From Dolomedes plantarius (lineage: Eukaryota > Arthropoda > Arachnida > Araneae > Dolomedidae): a stretch of DNA of 64,000 nucleotides. Numbering within the stretch: position 1 is the first letter of the stretch; each line of letters begins with the position of its first letter. Below are positions 39,216 to 54,983 of this stretch, in pieces. Made by a program: the position numbers and the translations under genes. Under the pieces are notes generated by a model, which was not told the origin of the DNA, searched no databases, and saw only the letters and a program-made list of their open reading frames with translations. The stretch is from the NCBI GenBank assembly GCA_907164885.2, contig OU015497.1, positions 68,809,429-68,873,428 of the forward strand, read 5' to 3'.

Positions 39216-39501
39216 CTCGCCTGCGTCGCAATGAGTGAAGAGGAATTGTCTTAGGCCATATATAAAACATCACAGAGTTAATGCATATATATGTAACACA
39301 TTTTTTTCTAGTATAACATAAGAGAAGATAGCAACATAAACAAAAAACTAGTGGGATATTCGGCTTTGACTTTGCGAAACTTTTTATTTTATTTCTAATG
39401 GCGGGATAGATGTTACATGGAAAAATTGAAAACAAGAAACACATAACATAAAACAACAAACAGCGACAGTATAGCTATTTGCCCATTAGGCCTGTAGCTT
39501 C

Positions 39502-39840
39502 TCAATATCTATACCTAATGGACATCAGCGAATTGCAGCTTCTGAAGTGGGTTTCATCCCTAGGTTCCAGATAACCGCACAAAGGTTTTTGTGAAACTAA
39601 TGCATCAATGTCTGGTTCGATGAAAATTGTTGCAATACTTAGTGTGTTCTGAAGGTGCTCAACAAACATTTTTGATCTAATTTTACTCCTCGAGTGCTTC
39701 ATCTTTGAAAAGAGCTGTTCACAAATGTAGGTAGTGCTAAAAAAGCGATAACATAAATCAGGGGTGATTGTGAAGAGAGTGATATTTTCTTTGCGGAGAT
39801 AGGCTTTTATAAAGTTTACGATCTCGTGGGGCCGCATTAG
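39502..39840 (-). pseudogene. hAT transposase, C-terminal dimerisation fragment
   Basis: About 110 residues. 'FFSTTYICEQLFSKMKHSRS' followed by 'KIRSKMFVEHLQNTLSIAT' and 'IEPDIDALVSQ' is the hAT C-terminal dimerisation domain, which normally reads 'FGSTYLCEQTFSxMKxxKSK.R..LTxEHL...L'. This type also occurs in GTF2I-repeat and zinc-finger-BED derived proteins. The upstream catalytic domain and BED finger are missing and stops lie directly upstream. No hAT terminal repeats or 8-bp duplications were found around it. A remnant inside the intron, on the strand opposite to the host gene. Confidence 0.8.
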
Positions 39841-40479
39841 TAGGCATCTAGAACCTCTGGTTGGATATGCCTGGTTTTGTGTATCATTACTTTAATAATA
39901 ATGCTAGATTGGCAAAAAGGCATGCTGTACAGGAAAAAAAAGTATGAGCTTACAGAACTGTAAAAATCCTTTTGGATATTGTTTACGTATACTGCACAGC
40001 TTACATATTATTTATTTAATATCAGTTTTGAATCTTAAATAACCACAGAAATTTTGGAAATTACATAAAACTAAATTTATTAACTTAACTGAAAAACTTG
40101 TTAGTTTTATGTAAATATGACAATTGACGGATACGAATTGCGTTCTCATTGAAAAAATAGACAAAAAAATTGAGTGCTATACAAAAAAAATATAGAAAAA
40201 TACTAAAGATTAAAAAATATGCATCCTGATATTTTTTAACTGAAAGAAAATTACAGAGCTAACCCTTTAATTTTTCCTCATAAATATTTCTAAGTTTTTA
40301 ACAATTTTATGATTTTCCACTCTTTTGGTATGAAATCTTTTTAGTATGGGATCTTTGCAGACTTGATTTTGACAGAAATTTAAAATTTTATTACTTGCAT
40401 ACAACTGAGATGAAACTACAAGGGGTTATAAAAATAATGGAAGCTAACCCCATCTGGCGAACTTTTAACTAATTAACCT

Positions 40480-41115
40480 TAGGCCTAAAATTTATTTGCA
40501 AAACGGTATATATCAGTCATGGAAAAGAGTGATTTTTTTTGTGAACATAAGAAATCTGACTTTGGCAACGTTCCTTGTGCAACAAATGTCCTAACTGTTC
40601 CAAAGACATAGGAAGGGAAGATCGTAATTGAACCATTTTTCCAAATGTTCTCATAAGTATTCAAAAGTGCCAAGGCCAGTCGCTTGAAGTGGTCTTGATA
40701 AATTCTGCACCTCATTCTCACACCATTCAAACCCCATGTTGACGCATCCCACACAATGCACCAGTAGTTTATCGTCTTGGAAACAAGGCAGACATTAGTA
40801 AGGATTCCAGCACCACAGACGCATTTGAACCGCCAAAAAGGTTTGGTCGACCTCGGATGTAACATGTTGGAGAGGAGTAATCAAGAACTCCAGGGAATGA
40901 CAACAGATGCTACCCCACAGCATCTGAGATCCACCGACATGTTAGACTGTGGATACCAAGTAGTAGGGACAATATGCTTCAAGAAGTGTTCACGAAACGT
41001 ACTCTAACTTTGACAGGACAATGGAAACCTCTGTTTTTCTGATTCGATAGCATGTTTCCAATCTCCACTTTTTATGCTCGTGGTATTATCTGTCACGGTT
41101 TCTTGCCCTGGTGTC
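40480..41115. other. less AT-rich island, unassigned
   Basis: Base composition differs from the flanks. The longest frame is 40485-40865 on the minus strand (126 residues) with no family I can name; other frames overlap on both strands. It could be a decayed transposon. Located in the Dpr intron. I do not claim a gene. Confidence 0.35.
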
Positions 41116-41913
41116 TACAAAAAGAGGAATGTCATACAGAATTATTAAAAAACCGTAAATATTAAATAGCTCCATTACAGTTTAAAATTTAATCAATATT
41201 GTCTTCGTATTTAAAAAATATGATAAAATGCCCTGCTTTTACTAACTCTTTAAAGAAAAAACATCTGGTATCCCGTGAGTTCCTAAATCAAAAATTAAGA
41301 AAATTGTCTCAACATTAATATATCTACCAAAATAGTAAGTTTGTTATGGTGTTATTATGAGTTTCTATCTCACATAGCAGAGGAGAAAATATGTTTAACC
41401 CAAATTTTCCGTTTATTGAATCTTTTCTTTTGTCGTTTCCTTAGGCTATGTAAATTTATGCTTGTCCATCTATTGATTAAGTTATGACATGAATAATTAT
41501 TTTATTAGACGAATCGGAGATTACACTCCAAAGAAGTGAAAATATATAATCTTTAACACAAAAGCATTTCAGTTCACTGATAATAAAGACACTGATAATA
41601 AAGACATAAAAATCTCTAAATTTCTCTAATTGCCTTACTGAGAGCTGGAGAGAAGTGGACTAAACAATCATTTCCTTTTCTCATAAATTGCGCATTTTTA
41701 TGTTGTAAGAGATATAAACTTTGTTGTATATTTGTGTATTTATTTTATTGTATATATATTAAAAAAATATTGAATTTCAACAATATCCTGTCACCTATTG
41801 CTGCTGAACATACCTTTGCACTTCGCTTAAAAACTAAAATTCGAGAAATAGTTAAAGATTTTTTTAGTTATTAATTTTGCAAATTACATTACTAATTTTG
41901 TTCTCTATTCCAG

Positions 41914-42210
41914 TTGCTAAAGCTGTAATTGAGGGTGCACCAGACATCTATGTAAAAAGCGGAAGTTCCATTAACCTGACATGCGTAATAACACAGAGTC
42001 CTATCCCACCTGTTTTCGTGTTCTGGTACCACGATGAACGCATGATTAACTACGACTCCTCCAGGGGTCAGATAGCTGTTCAAAAGGCAGTCGGTGATAC
42101 AGCGTTATCAAAGCTGTTCATAAAGGATGTTCAGCCATCTGATTCAGGCAATTACACGTGTTGTCCTTCAAACGCAGAAGCAACAAGCATCACCGTGCAT
42201 GTACTTAATG
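41914..42210 (+). CDS. dpr: Dpr-like protein, exon for Ig domain 2
   Basis: Encodes the second immunoglobulin domain. 'VAKAVIEGAPDIYVKSGSSI' begins with a Val split across the intron (G from 33659 plus TT here). 'NLTCVI' carries the first disulfide Cys, 'PPVFVFWYHDERMINYDSSR' the core Trp and the conserved Dpr motif around 'INYDS', and 'QPSDSGNYTCCPSNAEATSI' the D-S-G-x-Y-x-C motif with the second Cys; the domain ends 'TVHVLNG'. Length 297 bp; acceptor CAG at 41911-41913, donor GTGAGT at 42211; phase 1 at both ends. Two N-x-S/T sites (NLT, NYT) may be glycosylated. No stop codons. The frame continuing into the intron after 'NGECDS' is intronic. Confidence 0.95.
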
Positions 42211-46068
<3,858 letters not shown>

Positions 46069-46187
46069 GTGAAAAGCCTGCAGCAATGCAGCATGACGCA
46101 AATCCCGGCCATTCCCTTTCGAATCCATTTCACGCACACCGATGGTTTCAATGGCTCATTATACTGTTCATATTCATCGTGAGGTGA
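46069..46187 (+). CDS. dpr: Dpr-like protein, last exon
   Basis: Completes the Gly split over the intron (G at 42210 plus GT here), then 'EKPAAMQHDANPGHSLSNPF' and 'HAHRWFQWLIILFIFIVR' and a TGA at 46185-46187. 'G-E-x-P-A-A-M-Q-H' directly after 'HVLNG' is the typical link behind Dpr Ig domain 2. The last residues, from Trp at codon 25, form a short hydrophobic stretch with a single terminal Arg, fitting a GPI-attachment signal or a short membrane anchor, so the protein is probably tethered at the cell surface. Acceptor TTTAG ends at 46068. Confidence 0.92.
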
Positions 46188-46450
46188 CCTACTTAAGATC
46201 GGAAAAGTTATATGTTTAATAACTTCTTTATTCTGTAGAATAAGATGAAATCTACACTGAAAATTCCTGAAGACAGTGACACTGTTGCATTGTCTGGAAT
46301 CGTACAGTGCGTTAGGGAAATAAAAAAGTTTTCAAACGGAAATACCTGAAAATCGACGAAGCTTTTACAACTTTCGTATTTTTCATCATGTTTTTCGTTA
46401 CCATACATAATAATTAAATTTGTTGAATAAAAGTATTAGAGTTGTCGAAA
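46188..46450 (+). other. probable 3' UTR with polyadenylation signal
   Basis: Follows the Dpr stop codon. A canonical AATAAA lies at 46426-46431 ('TTGAATAAAAGTATTAG'), about 240 bp after the stop. No better signal lies nearer. The exact cleavage site is not visible. Confidence 0.6.
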
Positions 46451-47949
46451 ACAGTTTTCCTCCGAATATATAAAATTCATAAGGCAAACATATTTATAAA
46501 AAAATTTAGAACATTGATTTTAATAATTTGAAAAATTATCCGACTTTATGCAATAAACAACTTTAAGTTTCAGCTTTGTTTAGTCACCGACTAATCAAAA
46601 CTTCCTCATTAGACTTTTAAAAAAAATTATATGTTATTACAGTCATTTCAGCAACGCTAAAAGTATCAATGTTGAGTTTGAGTATCGATGAAAAAAGATA
46701 TTGGAAAAACATAGATTTTTTTTTCATTATTGAAGAATTTCAGAAATTTTGAAAAAATGTATGCATGACAAATGCGTTGCAAATTCCAATTAAAAATAGC
46801 ATTACTTTAAATGGTTTATCACTTTTCTTTAATATGACTTAGGTTTTCTTTAAATTAATTATTCTTATATAATTTTTTTCACATTTGCTAAGAAAGAAAT
46901 TGTTTAAATTTATATACCGAGTAAGAAGTTCTTAGAATTTTCGTCTAATTTTTAACTACAAAAGATAATAAATATTTAGCTTTAAATTAAATTTTAAAAT
47001 CGTGAATTACGAAATGCGCAACTATACTTCAACGTTATTACTATAACTAACGTTTTCAAATGCTACAGCTTTGCTTGAGCTTGTTTGAGTGTTTATACCA
47101 CACCTATCATTGGTTTTCAATGACTAGTTTACAGAATTCGAAAAATTTACAACATTTAACGAATCCAGATAACTCTCCAAGTAAATTTACAACACATGCT
47201 TTATACGTTTCAACTGAAATATCAAAAAAGATTGGTTGTCAACGTCCATGTTTATACTGAATTATACTACACAAATCACTGTGAAATAAATAAAAAAAAT
47301 TAGTCGTGGAGTTAACTGTAAAGCATTATGGACTCTCTGAGAAAATAAACTGTTCCATCGAAAAAATTCAGGAGTAATATTTTGTGACAGAAAATAATGT
47401 TTTAACACGGATATGTAAAATAGGCATGAAAAAAAATAATTTGTAATTTTTCTTACATCAGAAGGGAAGGTACTTCTGTACACACTGGTGCTTCATTTGT
47501 TCTTTGACGGCAACCCTGCAGAGAAAAATAAAAGTTTAAGAGACGGTTTTCTCTGGACGTCAAATGTGTTATAAATACAGGTTTAGAGTCATTTTCATAA
47601 AAAAAAAACAAATATATAACTACATGATTGTAAAGTCGTTTCTTTATAGAAAAAAACAGAAAAAAAGAGAATGGCTTCTTTTCGCTCATAAAACGTAAAT
47701 AACATGTACATAATATAAAAGGAATATAACGAATCGTGCTCGTTACTTCATGAACTGTGAAAAAAATAATGTCCTAAGAAACTGTTCTAGAATGAAAAAC
47801 GTCGCTCAAGATTTACGTGAGAAATATTTATGTAAAGTGCACGTTTATTATGCATGTAATAATCATTATTGTAAAAATTTGAAAATAAAGAATTGAAAAT
47901 GTTCACTTTGTGTAAGGTAATGCCTTTCTTACTTTTTATTAAAGGGGAC
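46451..47949. other. AT-rich stretch without recognisable feature
   Basis: Short frames only (60 to 80 residues), no recognisable domain, no terminal repeats seen. Confidence 0.45.
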
Positions 47950-47995
47950 CCGTTTACAAATTATGTTTATTGCGTATAATATAATTTGTAAACGG
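47950..47995. repeat. 15-bp inverted repeat around TTTACAAATTAT
   Basis: 'CCGTTTACAAATTAT' at 47950-47964 is inverted at 47981-47995. The core TTTACAAATTAT recurs at 49172-49185 and 49966-49979, as part of the degenerate repeat array that follows. Confidence 0.8.
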
Positions 47996-48009
47996 TATAG
48001 TATTCTTAA

Positions 48010-48740
48010 GGTATCCGACTGCTTTCGTAGCTCTTTTTTTGAAAAACTGTACTTGCGAAAATCTCTATCCTATTTTTCGAAGGAATATAACACCTAAAAC
48101 TTGAAAATTATGAAAAAAATAGACATTTACTATGCAAATTGTTTCAGAATTGAAGAAATTGGTTTGAAACTTAGAAAAATTTTACAAAAATGGCTCTAGC
48201 ACTAAAATTATGCATATAACATTAACTTTTTTTTGGTTTATATGTACGTAAGTACCTTCTAAGTTTAATGACCTACATTATAATCGATATCTTAAAATCT
48301 AAATAAAATACAGGTTATTAGATGCAACTACAGGTAAAATTTTAGTAATTGCCCATGAGATTTTTTATAAATGCAGATATAAATCAACAAATAATATTCC
48401 TGGAACCAAATCTGTAGTCCATTACATTCTAGATAATATAAAAAACGTACGCGAAAAATTTCATAGACATATCATGATTAGATTTTGAGTTATCACAAGA
48501 GTAGTTTACATATTTGATGAAAAATAAGTTCTTCAGAAAACCCGATTAAAATTTTCGACTTGTATTGAAATTCATAGCTGCTACTGATCTTTAAATCGCT
48601 CTCATTTAATTTCTAATGATCGTATCGAAAAAACGAAAGCAGATATAGAAACATAAATTTGCAAATCTTTAAAAAACAAAGAAATAAAAACAATTTCGGT
48701 ATTTTCGTGAAAATCGATGTTTTGAACGTAGTCGGATACC
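48010..48740. mobile_element. TTAA-flanked non-autonomous element, 731 bp
   Basis: TTAA at 48006-48009 and 48741-48744. Ends: 'GGTATCCGACTGCTTTCG' on the left and, as reverse complement, 'GGTATCCGACTACGTTC' on the right; the first 11 bases are identical. AT-rich and non-coding inside. Size, target site and GG-starting ends resemble the elements at 7652-8390 and 29967-30666, though the end sequences differ. Confidence 0.82.
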
Positions 48741-49183
48741 TTAAATTACAATATTCTTAATAAAAACAATTATTCTATTTGTATTGATTTCTCTAGACAC
48801 ATTTATCAAACACATTGACCCAAATACTTAAAATAATTTTTGACTGTTATTGTATTCTTTAAAAAAAATCAGTTATTCTATTTGTATTAGTCTGTCCAGC
48901 ATCACATATTAAACACATCAAGACAGATGCTTTGAGTGGATTTAAATTTGATCATAGCAGTGAAAGAAAGACTAAGAAAATGATTGGACGCTACTTTATT
49001 TTTCCAACGATAAGTTGTTAGAATATGGTTACAGAATAAATATTTATGACCAGTTCTATGAATTATTGATAAATAATTTTAAAAGAATATTCCCACCATT
49101 TGAATACGATTTTCATTGATTAATATTAAATTATTGGTCACATGTAAGGGTACATTTGATTAAAAGCAAAGCGTTTACAAATT

Positions 49184-49676
49184 ATATTTATTGCACATGG
49201 GGTATTATAAAAAAGTCAATTATTTCATTGTATCAGTCTCTTTAGCAACATACACAGGGTGCGGCTGAAAGAACGTTCTGATTTAGAACATCAATAACAA
49301 AAATAAAAAGCAAGATAGAGAAATAAATCTTTCATACCTGAGAAGTACACAGTATGTCATCGTCATGCATTAAGTTTTAAAGATTACATCAGTTAAATGG
49401 CGACTGTCATTTTCGATGCGGTTTTGAAGTCTCTTTCGGAAATTTTCCAAGGATCTGCGGACCATGTCCCACGGAATCGCCGTGATTTCTTGCACAATTG
49501 CTGCCTTGAGTGCTTGCAAATTGTTTTGCAGATTTCTTTCTCTATCTTGCTTTGTATGTTTGTTATTGAGGTTCCAAATCAGAACGTTATTTCTGCCGCA
49601 CCCTGTATATGTTGCTAAAGAGACTGATACAATGGAATAATTGACTTTTTTAGAATACCCCATGTGCAATAAATAT
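49184..49676 (-). mobile_element. fold-back mariner-superfamily derivative
   Basis: Arms of about 148 bp are inverted (49184-49332 and 49530-49676). The CAGGGTGCGGC tip of a mariner-superfamily element lies inside the arms, at about 49256 and, inverted, at about 49610. Outside the tips the inverted similarity continues through host flank ('GTATCAGTCTCTTTAGCAAC') for about 70 bp. So not only the element ends but also flanking DNA is mirrored. Confidence 0.8.
49370..49545 (-). pseudogene. mariner-superfamily transposase, C-terminal fragment
   Basis: Minus-strand frame 'ERNLQNNLQALKAAIVQEIT' with 'AIPWDMVRRSLENFRKRLQN' and 'RIENDSRHLTDVIFKT' then a stop. This 'LRxxLENFxxRLxxCIxxxGxHLxDVIFK' ending is typical of arthropod Tc1/mariner-superfamily transposases. 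All catalytic parts are missing. Confidence 0.7.
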
Positions 49677-50230
49677 CCTGTATCAAACACATCATTCCAA
49701 ATACTTTGAACAGATCAAATTTTCGTCATTATAGGGAAAAAAACGAGAAAAAAACAGAGAAATCTACTTAATTTTTGCAATGATTAGCTGTTAGAATATG
49801 GTTACAGAAGAAATATTTATGATCAGTTTTATGAACTGTCGATCCCAGATAAAAATGAATAAAGATGAATTGTAAAAGAACATTCATACTATTTCTATAA
49901 ATTTTTCGTTAAATGATATCAAACATTTGGTCTTATATTAGAGAAATTTTCTTTAAAATAGAGCCATTTACAAATTATATTTGTTGCAGGAATGGTATTA
50001 CCAAAAAAGAAATGGTTAAAATTTTATCTTATAACAGGGAAAAACAGACGAACAAAATCTGTGGAAGCTGCAATAATTTTACAACGATCAATTATAAGAA
50101 TATCGGTATAGAATAAATATTTCTGATAAATTCTATGAAATATTGATGACATAAAAATATAAAAAAATGTATTTCTAATAGTTCAAAAACTTTTCATTGA
50201 CTCATTTCAAATTATTGGTCAACGAAGTAA

Positions 50231-53200
50231 TAATACGTAATTGTAAGGCTAGTCAAAAGAAAAGAAATTAAAAAAAAATAATAATGCATTTGAATATGGG
50301 TTTTATTTTAAAATATAAAGGGAAAGAGTATAAGACATTTTAACCCCAATAAATTGAAAAGGGTATTTTGAACTAGTTAAAAGTTCACCATCAGGCTGAG
50401 GAGCATTGACGTCACAATGAACATTTCACAACTGCGAATGTCATCGAAATTATTTGAAATAATGAAGGGCGACTCCACAAAAGTATGGAAAGGAAATACT
50501 GTTGCCAAAATCAGATGGATAGGAAAGAGGAAGTTTTATGTCCACCAGACACCACGCAGTATGCACCCGTTAACGAAGTTAACACATAAAGCAGGGAAAT
50601 TGAGATAAGGCATGAAGACGGAGAAGAACAAAGGAATAAGAATAAAATGAAATAGACTAATTACATGCAAATATATTCCCATGAATTAAATAACGATATC
50701 GTGAACCTATTATCAACTAAAATAGAGGAATTATTACAATTATCGAAAATTTTCCAGAAAATTTAATTTTAAAGCGGAGTTATTATTATGAATCATTATT
50801 TCTCAGTTTTATTGATAAAATTGGCTTTAAAAATGCATATTTTCTGAATATTCACTCAGCCACAAGACATGTAGTGACGTATAACGTCATTTACATGTTT
50901 AACGTCATTCTTTTCAGTATCATACATTTATTCTACATTTTATATTCTCTAACTTTGGGGTAAAGGGGAAAGGAAAAGAAAAGCACATTTGGTGAATTTT
51001 ATACGATATTACAGTTCGGTCACTGGTATTTAAACGAGTGTGTAACTAATGTTTAAAGCTGAGAATGACAACTGCTGCTTAATTTTAGTCATAATTTAAA
51101 TGTTTGCGGTAACTACTTGTTAAAATTGAACATGTAAGATATTTCTATGATGCAAATGTAGAATTTATATCACCACTGATAGCTTACATGTGTCTCTGAA
51201 ACCACCGCTATAAAATTTCTGAAAGGATCTTTTCGGTTGCAAGTCTTTTTTCTACTTACCTTAACTCGAGTTCCCTGATATGTCTTACACAAAATTATAA
51301 TATCGAAGTTTAAAAGTTTACAGCTAGGAACTGTTTTTTTAAGATTTCATACGCCAAACCCTCATTAACAATTTTACAGCCAGCGAAAATATTTCTTATT
51401 TGCTAACAGGGTTACTATTTTAACTTAAAAGCGAAGGCGAACAATACAAATTTTATTTGGAAATCTTTCTATTCCCTGTTTCTGCAACATTAGCTGAGAA
51501 GAAGGGTACAAAAATCCCGTTTTATTTAAGGTATGAAATGCAAAATTCCGAATTCTTAAGCATTTGAGTTCAAAAAACTTATTAATGGTAAGGTGGTGTA
51601 ACACTAAAACAAATCATCCTTACAATAAATAAATGAGTAAAAAGGAACTACTTGTGATTTCACGACAATTTAAGACCCGAGAATCGAATTATATTTAAAA
51701 CTTTACAATATGATAATTTTTATTCTGAACGCAGGGAAATTTTCTATGAACATTCCGCCAATCTGCAGATTTGAGTATTGACAGTCCCATGGCAATAAAT
51801 GTAGGTTTCCTTTCCTTAATCATAATCCGTTAAAAGCATTCTCTACGTTCTGCAAAAACTTTTAGAAAATGTCCTTATCTTTTAGGGATTAAATTTATAT
51901 AGCGTATGCTATAGATTGCTGTTTTATGGATTGAAGCGTATTATTATTGAAATATTTTTCTCCACTAAAAAGAAAAAAACAGTTCCATTAACATCATAAT
52001 ATCTCTTACTTTCCTTGGTTTTGGTCCATTGTTGGTTCACTGATAGAAATGGTATCGTATTCTCTTTACTGAGTACGTACGTAGTTCTCTGGTACGTACT
52101 TCTCTGAAACAGGTTGCTGTTACATTTTCTGAAATAAAAAAAGACCTCCACACAATTTAATTCTTGTTGTCTGTTTGCTTGTTACTTTTGCCCCTGAACG
52201 GAAAATACCTAAGCAGGTCCATTAGTGCTGCAGACCAAATAAGTGTGTCTCCTGTTTGCTCGCAGCTGCTGAGCCCCACAAGCTCAACACAAACTCAACA
52301 GGAAAAGTAATGATTGGATTCATCTGGGCCTATTGCTATTGATACATGAAATAACTGATGCTACTGGCCATGCGGAAGAGAGAAAGTACGAATAAAAGTG
52401 ATTGTGGGATGGAGGGCCACAAGGACCTAAGGTCAACTTTTTTTATGGTGTCACAGCAGTTCTGACCGACTACCCTCAGGGGCGAAATCTGGTGGGCTGG
52501 TACCTACCTCTGATACGACACAGAGGGACTTACCTTACTACAGAAGATTTTAATATATAGGCATTGGCTATGAAGAAGAGGCAACGTTTACACAAAATGT
52601 TTAACACTCGTTCGATCAAATACGCCGGGAGAGTATTTTTAACTGCTAACAAACATTTCTTTCATGGATAGCATTATTTGGTATTATGTGCTACTCAGAA
52701 ACGTATGGACAATCAGACATATGGACAATAAAAACATTTTTAACCTGTTAAACATAAAATGCAGTTGCAGAATTTTTGAAAAATACAATGGATCTTCAAA
52801 ATATATCATCTGTTTAAATATATAAAGAGTAGATCATTTCTTCTTAGTTTAAAACATAGTATTTACCTCTCCAATACACATGACATAACACAAAGGAAAA
52901 TTCTACCAGAGGCTGTAAAAAACCATTTTAAATTTTTTTAAATCTTTATAAAATCTTTTCAATGAAACACTTTATAAAATTTTGTGTTCATCCTCACATC
53001 GCAACAAACAGTTTCATCCTCACATCGCAAATGTTTGCTAGCCTTTAATTTTCAAAATTCACTAAAATAAAATCCATAAGATAATGCCTCGTAGTGTCTT
53101 CAAAGCCTAGTTTCATTCTTATCATGGTCAATAGGATTAAGAATTTATGGTTGAGCGTCAAAAAATAATCTCAGTGCCTGTAATGCGCAATCGCTTATAT

Positions 53201-53370
53201 TATTAAGAGCCTTAAGATTAAAAAGTACAACATTCCATCTTTAATCAATGTTAAAAAAAAAAGTCTTTCTTCTTGAGCTTTAGACCTATTAATTTTTTAA
53301 ATCTGAAATATTAGCTCATTGTTTTCAAAGGATTTTGCTTATATATGAAAAAAAATTAAACGTCGATATG

Positions 53371-53375
<5 letters not shown>
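50231..53375. other. no gene recognised; less AT-rich island near 52150-52560
   Basis: A 63-residue frame (50417-50608) has no recognised domain. At about 52150-52560 the composition is clearly richer in GC than the flanks, without an open frame of note; it could be a decayed transposon or a non-coding exon. A tandem duplicate of 'TTCATCCTCACATCGCAA' lies at about 52988-53030. Confidence 0.4.

Positions 53376-53425
<50 letters not shown>
53376..53425. repeat. (TA)n microsatellite
   Basis: TA array of about 50 bp next to the hAT-type MITE. Confidence 0.95.
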
Positions 53426-53428
<3 letters not shown>

Positions 53429-53577
53429 TGCCGTAACTAAGCATATGCAACAGGGATGCCCACTTGAAAGGGGGCCCCGAAATACAGTATTTGCTTTATT
53501 ATTTCCCCAAAACTAATTAATTAAAGGGCCCAACAGCAAATTATTCCCCAGGGCAAAGGAATAGCTAGTTACGACAA
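53426..53577. mobile_element. hAT-type MITE (CAGTGCCGTAACTA ends)
   Basis: About 150 bp. Left end 'CAGTGCCGTAACTAAGC', right end 'GCTAGTTACGACAATT'; the 'CGTAACTA' core is inverted at the other end. 'CAGTG.CGTAACTAG' ends are characteristic of a widespread group of hAT non-autonomous elements. The interior is GC-rich ('GAAAGGGGGCCCCGAAA'). Both sides are TA-rich, so an 8-bp duplication cannot be judged. Confidence 0.7.
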
Positions 53578-53596
53578 TTTATATATATATATATAT

Positions 53597-54150
53597 ACAG
53601 GGTGATTTTTATTAAACTGACACTAATGAGTGTCATCTCTAGCTCGATCTATCAAGCGAAATTCCATCAAAATTGACAGGACTAAAGATGACATGGGAAA
53701 GAGTTTCCTTTAAAAAAAAATCCAAAATACATGGATTGGGGAAGATATAGCGGTGTTGCTGTCGGCGCACCCGAAAGTTTGAAAAAAAAAAACGCAGATA
53801 AAAAATCAAAATGGAAATTCGAGACCACTTAGACATCAGCGCCAGTATTTCGTTCTATAAAGATAAGAGGTGAATACCGAAAAAAGTTGTAATAAGCAGA
53901 CAAAGTTAAACAAAGAAATTTCTCTGCAACACAACTTTATTCAGCAAATTCACTTCTCCCTCCTTCAATGTAACCACCGTCCAGGTGGACGTCACACTGC
54001 ATCCTTAACACTTAGTTCTCAACGGTGGAGCGTAACCTGGCACCAGGAATGTTCATCACAGTCCGGGGTATGTTGTCCTTTAGGGCCGCAAAGTTCGAGA
54101 CTCCACCAAGATACACCTTAGACATTCAATAACCCCACAGAAAGAAGTGG
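53597..54150 (-). pseudogene. mariner-superfamily remnant with transposase C-terminus
   Basis: A 'CAGGGTGATTTTTATTAAAC' tip at about 53597 follows a short TA run. On the minus strand, from about 54122, the translation reads 'VYLGGVSNFAALKDNIPRTV', 'MNIPGARLRSTVEN', a stop, 'VLRMQCDVHLDGGYIEGGRS' and 'EFAE' before a stop near 53938. This matches the C-terminal end of Tc1/mariner-superfamily transposases (LKxxIxR.V..IP...LR..VEN...R...C...GG.I). The catalytic core is absent and the right end of the element is not recognisable. Confidence 0.65.
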
Positions 54151-54383
54151 CATGGGTTAGGTACTTGAAGGACGGTGTCCATGCTAGTGGAAAAAAGAGA
54201 CTGATGACCCTTTCTTCTGTAAAGCGATGGTGCAACATATTACACACCGATCTCTATAGCTGAAAATACTGGTACTGCTGTCGACTACGTTTTTACATTT
54301 AGATGTTTCACTTACGTTTTGAGCAAATTCTCGGGATCGCCGACAACAACATCGCCATACATTCCCCTATCGGTGATAGCCAA

Positions 54384-54494
<111 letters not shown>

Positions 54495-54504
54495 TGGACG
54501 CTCG

Positions 54505-54642
54505 TTAATTCGAACTCGGTTAATTCGAACTTTCAGTTAATTCGAACTAATACAAAGGCCCGCAAAAGCTTGTATTGGAGTTAATGCTAAAAATATCTCA
54601 TTAATTCGAACTAAATTTTTATCACTTCGGTTAATTCGAACT
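54505..54642 (+). repeat. five direct copies of TTAATTCGAACT
   Basis: Exact 12-mers at 54505-54516, 54520-54531, 54537-54548, 54601-54612 and 54631-54642. They lie just inside the pogo tip and are probably binding sites for the CENP-B-type DNA-binding domain encoded downstream (inference). Confidence 0.85.
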
Positions 54643-54983
54643 AAAAATTTGACAAAAAAAATTCTTTTTCCTCGTTTAATGGAGAAAATACACGCTGTAT
54701 TTATTATTTTGTGTGTCAAGATTTCTTTTCTGTGTAAAGATGCACATGCCTGCATTCCTAGACTATCGCATGTCCGCTAAACGTTAGTAACTATTGTCCT
54801 TCTTATTAGTGCTAAACGGAAAAAACAATTTTCGTTTATTTGGATCGATTTTCTTAGAATTTCAGAAAAACTAGTCTTTACTATAGATTCTAGGGAGCTG
54901 CGTCAGTTATAACTGCAGTGCAGACAAGTTAATGTGGTCTAGTTTTTCTTCCTCATTGTGTGGTGTGAACGTGTAAAAATTCA

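Larger units (their letters stand above)
33660..41913 (+). other. Dpr-like gene intron, 8.25 kb, transposon-rich
   Basis: Bounded by GTGAGT at 33660 and a 'TTCTCTATTCCAG' acceptor ending at 41913. It contains a 1.2-kb repeat element with nested fold-backs (33891-35100), the 2.44-kb unknown transposon (35640-38077), a microsatellite, a 53-bp palindrome, a hAT fragment and a less AT-rich unassigned island (40480-41115). The stretches 35101-35639, 38078-38989, 39841-40479 and 41116-41900 show no recognisable feature. Confidence 0.85.
48745..50230 (+). repeat. degenerate direct repeats of several hundred bp
   Basis: Diverged direct copies share 'GTTAGAATATGGTTACAGAA' followed by 'AAATATTTATGATCAGTTCT'; starts at about 49016, 49792 and 50095. 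They also share 'TTTACAAATTATATTTATTG' (49172, 49966), 'TATCAAACACAT' (48817, 49680) and 'TTGGTCA' blocks. The first spacing includes the mariner fold-back at 49184-49676. The outline is an old tandem array invaded by transposons. No coding potential. Confidence 0.65.

Noticed and set aside
40485..40865. 126-residue minus-strand frame, first suspected to be Tc1-like
   Set aside because: I could not find DDE motifs or the NPIE box in any frame; left as an unassigned island.
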